This document shows, piece by piece, positions 13,886 through 15,029 of a stretch of 15,029 nucleotides of DNA (the first letter of the stretch is position 1; each line of letters opens with the position of its first letter). Location of the stretch: positions 1 to 15,029 of the forward strand of contig CAYWIF010000051.1 in NCBI GenBank assembly GCA_964458265.1. Reading direction: 5' to 3'. The notes beneath the pieces were generated by a model. That model searched no databases, was not told the origin of the DNA, and saw nothing but the letters and a program-made list of their open reading frames with translations. The stretch is from JAGVSR01 sp964458265. GTDB taxonomy: Bacteria > Pseudomonadota > Alphaproteobacteria > Rhizobiales > Hyphomicrobiaceae. The translations under genes were made by a program, and so were the position numbers.

Positions 13886-14725
13886 CTATTTGCGCGGCTC
13901 AGTGACGGGCTTCAGATCTTCGTCAAGAAGCGGAACTTTGTAGTCCAGCAGGATCTTGTCGATGTCGCCTTGGCGCTTCTTGATGATCTCGTTCAACTGA
14001 CGCTTCCAGTTGGACTCGTTGGCGCGCACGCCCATCGTGATGCGATAGGTCACTTTTGCCGTGCCAGGCAAATGCTCGGTGATGGGATGAACCGTGAGTT
14101 TGTCGAGGTGCGGCTTCAGGAACCAACCCGCAAACGGACCCCACAGCACGCCGACATCGATCTCACCCTTCAGGACGTCGTCGATGATTTCCTGCTCGGG
14201 ATTGATATAGCGGCGGTCGACGTTGATCAGATAAGCCTTCGCCGTGGTCATCAAGCCCGCCTTGGCGAGCTGGTCGCCGACGGGGCCGCCTTGGTTGCTG
14301 ACGCGCTTGCCCTGCAGCTTGGGATCGGTGAAGGAGGTCACGCCCTCAAGATCGCCGCCCTTCTTGTAAAACATCACATACGTTGTGTGGTAATAGTGGT
14401 TGGTGTTCAGCGTGTACTCGTCCGCCTGCACCGTGCCGAGCACGAGATCGCACTTCTTGGCTGCGAGCGTGCGGCGAATGAGGCCGAAGCCACCGGGATA
14501 CCACGTGTACTCGACCGGGATCTTGAGTTCGTCGGCGATCACTTCTGCGATCTTGTTTTCGAAGCCTTCGCCCTTGTCGTTGGAATAGGGCATGTTTTCC
14601 GGGATCGAACAGACGCGCAGAACTTTGCGGTTTACTGCATCGGCGAGGTTGCCGTCGGCAGCGTAGGACGCCGGAGCAACAATACCGGCCGATACGGCCA
14701 TGACGGCCAGAAGTAGTCGTTTCAT
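13886..14725 (-). CDS. xoxJ: XoxJ/MoxJ-type periplasmic binding protein associated with quinoprotein methanol dehydrogenase
   Basis: The product is a 279-residue periplasmic protein. The signal peptide is MKRLLLAVMAVSAGIVAPASYA, followed by a solute-binding-protein family 3 domain: VLRVCSIPENMPYSNDKGEGFENKIAEV (residues 35-62), YTWYPGGFGLIRRTLAAKKCDLVLGT and DDVLKGEIDVGVLWGPFAGWF. This is the quinoprotein dehydrogenase-associated MoxJ-like family. XoxJ proteins are thought to help mature or activate the lanthanide-dependent methanol dehydrogenase rather than to import a solute. The order of a possible xoxG fragment, then xoxJ, then the rhodanese gene fits the xoxF-xoxG-xoxJ order of methylotrophs. 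GAGAG upstream of the ATG may be the ribosome binding site. A MxaJ assignment cannot be excluded without the neighbouring dehydrogenase. Confidence 0.82.
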   Translation of the reverse strand: MKRLLLAVMAVSAGIVAPASYAADGNLADAVNRKVLRVCSIPENMPYSNDKGEGFENKIAEVIADELKIPVEYTWYPGGFGLIRRTLAAKKCDLVLGTVQADEYTLNTNHYYHTTYVMFYKKGGDLEGVTSFTDPKLQGKRVSNQGGPVGDQLAKAGLMTTAKAYLINVDRRYINPEQEIIDDVLKGEIDVGVLWGPFAGWFLKPHLDKLTVHPITEHLPGTAKVTYRITMGVRANESNWKRQLNEIIKKRQGDIDKILLDYKVPLLDEDLKPVTEPRK

Positions 14726-14926
14726 CGGGCTCTCGTTTCGCTTTCCCGGTTTTCGACGCGGCGGGACGCGGCGTGAAAACCCTCAGTTTCTTGATCGGAT
14801 ATGAACGATCCCGTGCCGAGGGGAACCATCCAGCCTGCCCTAAGACATATAGGGTCGGGAAAACGGACCTGCACATGAAGTTCTTGTCATGCGGGCCGGG
14901 ATGCGGGCGCGGGCTCTCAATACAAC

Positions 14927-14955
14927 GGCGCGGCGGTTCGATGTACCGCCGCGCC
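14927..14955 (-). terminator. Strong hairpin between the partial gene and xoxJ; terminator-like or RNA-stabilising
   Basis: GGCGCGGCGGT (14927-14937) and ACCGCCGCGCC (14945-14955) pair perfectly over 11 bp with a 7-base loop. On the minus strand it starts about 20 bases after the stop of the partial gene and is followed by GTTGTATTG, only a weak T-run. It may be a leaky terminator, or may protect the upstream mRNA from 3' decay. The rest of the gap before xoxJ (14726-14926) holds nothing I can identify. Confidence 0.6.
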
Positions 14956-14974
14956 CCATGCCGTCTGGTCCGAT

Positions 14975-15029
14975 TTAGTCGCCGATGCAGGCCTTCTCAG
15001 CCTCGATGGCTTCGACCGGCTTTTCGGCG
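14975..15029 (-). CDS. C-terminal end of an unidentified gene, possibly xoxG (cytochrome c)
   Basis: Only the last 17 codons and a TAA are inside the window. They read AEKPVEAIEAEKACIGD on the minus strand, a plausible acidic C terminus with one cysteine. The sequence alone does not identify a family. The position just before xoxJ on the same strand suggests the cytochrome c gene xoxG, as in the xoxF-xoxG-xoxJ order; that is inference from context only. The reading frame is chosen because it ends in a stop followed by a strong hairpin. Confidence 0.45.
   Translation of the reverse strand, partial: AEKPVEAIEAEKACIGD

Noticed and set aside
13481..14716. Open frame of 411 codons on the plus strand opposite xoxJ and the rhodanese-like gene
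   Set aside because: It lies opposite two recognisable genes, lacks any known domain or a good start, and is expected in GC-rich DNA when the true genes favour certain third bases. The same holds for the long antisense frames at 355-1131, 1766-2614 and 4464-5225.
14875..15029. Small plus-strand open frame starting at ATG 14875 region and running off the right edge
   Set aside because: It is arginine-rich, runs through the hairpin and antisense to the partial gene, and has no ribosome binding site; it looks like a chance frame in GC-rich DNA.
1..15029. CRISPR arrays, insertion sequences, attachment sites or phage genes
   Set aside because: No regularly spaced repeats, transposase-like reading frames or duplicated tRNA ends were seen; the region looks like a stable core chromosomal locus.

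Overview
The window looks like chromosome from a GC-rich methylotrophic alphaproteobacterium, probably of the Hyphomicrobiales; the genus cannot be fixed from this sequence. The evidence is the combination of bacterial tetrahydromethanopterin/methanofuran-type C1 cofactor genes, a MoxJ/XoxJ-type periplasmic protein, the set of 'PQQ-dependent catabolism-associated' proteins, and an alphaproteobacterial-looking CTTGAA-N17-CTAGAC promoter.

Layout. (1) Bases 1-329, minus strand: the start of an EF-Tu gene with its leader and promoter, and a tRNA-Gly(TCC) upstream of it. (2) Bases 496-7914, minus strand: ten tightly packed, mostly overlapping genes. In transcription order they encode a secreted DUF3280/DUF2380-like protein, a NitT/TauT-type ABC importer (binding protein, permease, ATPase), MfnB, a FolB-like aldolase, an MfnE-like amino acid kinase family protein, a DmrB/AfpA-type flavoprotein, a DUF6513/dihydropteroate-synthase-like protein and a DUF447 flavin-fold protein. 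The last six make the C1 carrier cofactors; the first four appear to form a transport module of unknown substrate fused to the same transcription unit. (3) Bases 7915-8227: a divergent control region with a perfect 14-bp palindrome, a -10-like element and a strong GAAA-loop hairpin. (4) Bases 8228-13145, plus strand: a periplasmic binding protein of the PQQ-alcohol-dehydrogenase type, a YVTN beta-propeller protein, an intrinsic terminator, an ABC ATPase and ABC-2 permease (Lut/Ped type), and a small secreted protein, closed by a second terminator. This resembles the lanthanide utilisation and transport (lut) cluster of Methylorubrum. (5) Bases 13226-15029, minus strand: the last 17 codons of a gene that may be xoxG, then a hairpin, xoxJ and a rhodanese-like CxxxCW protein.

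Taken together, the locus joins lanthanide/PQQ-dependent methanol oxidation in the periplasm (xox genes and accessory proteins), a probable lanthanide or metallophore transport system, and synthesis of the cofactors that carry the resulting formaldehyde in the cytoplasm. Neither the dehydrogenase gene (xoxF) nor a TonB receptor is inside the window. The most interesting feature is the uncharacterised ABC importer and DUF3280 protein translationally coupled to the methanofuran/methanopterin genes.
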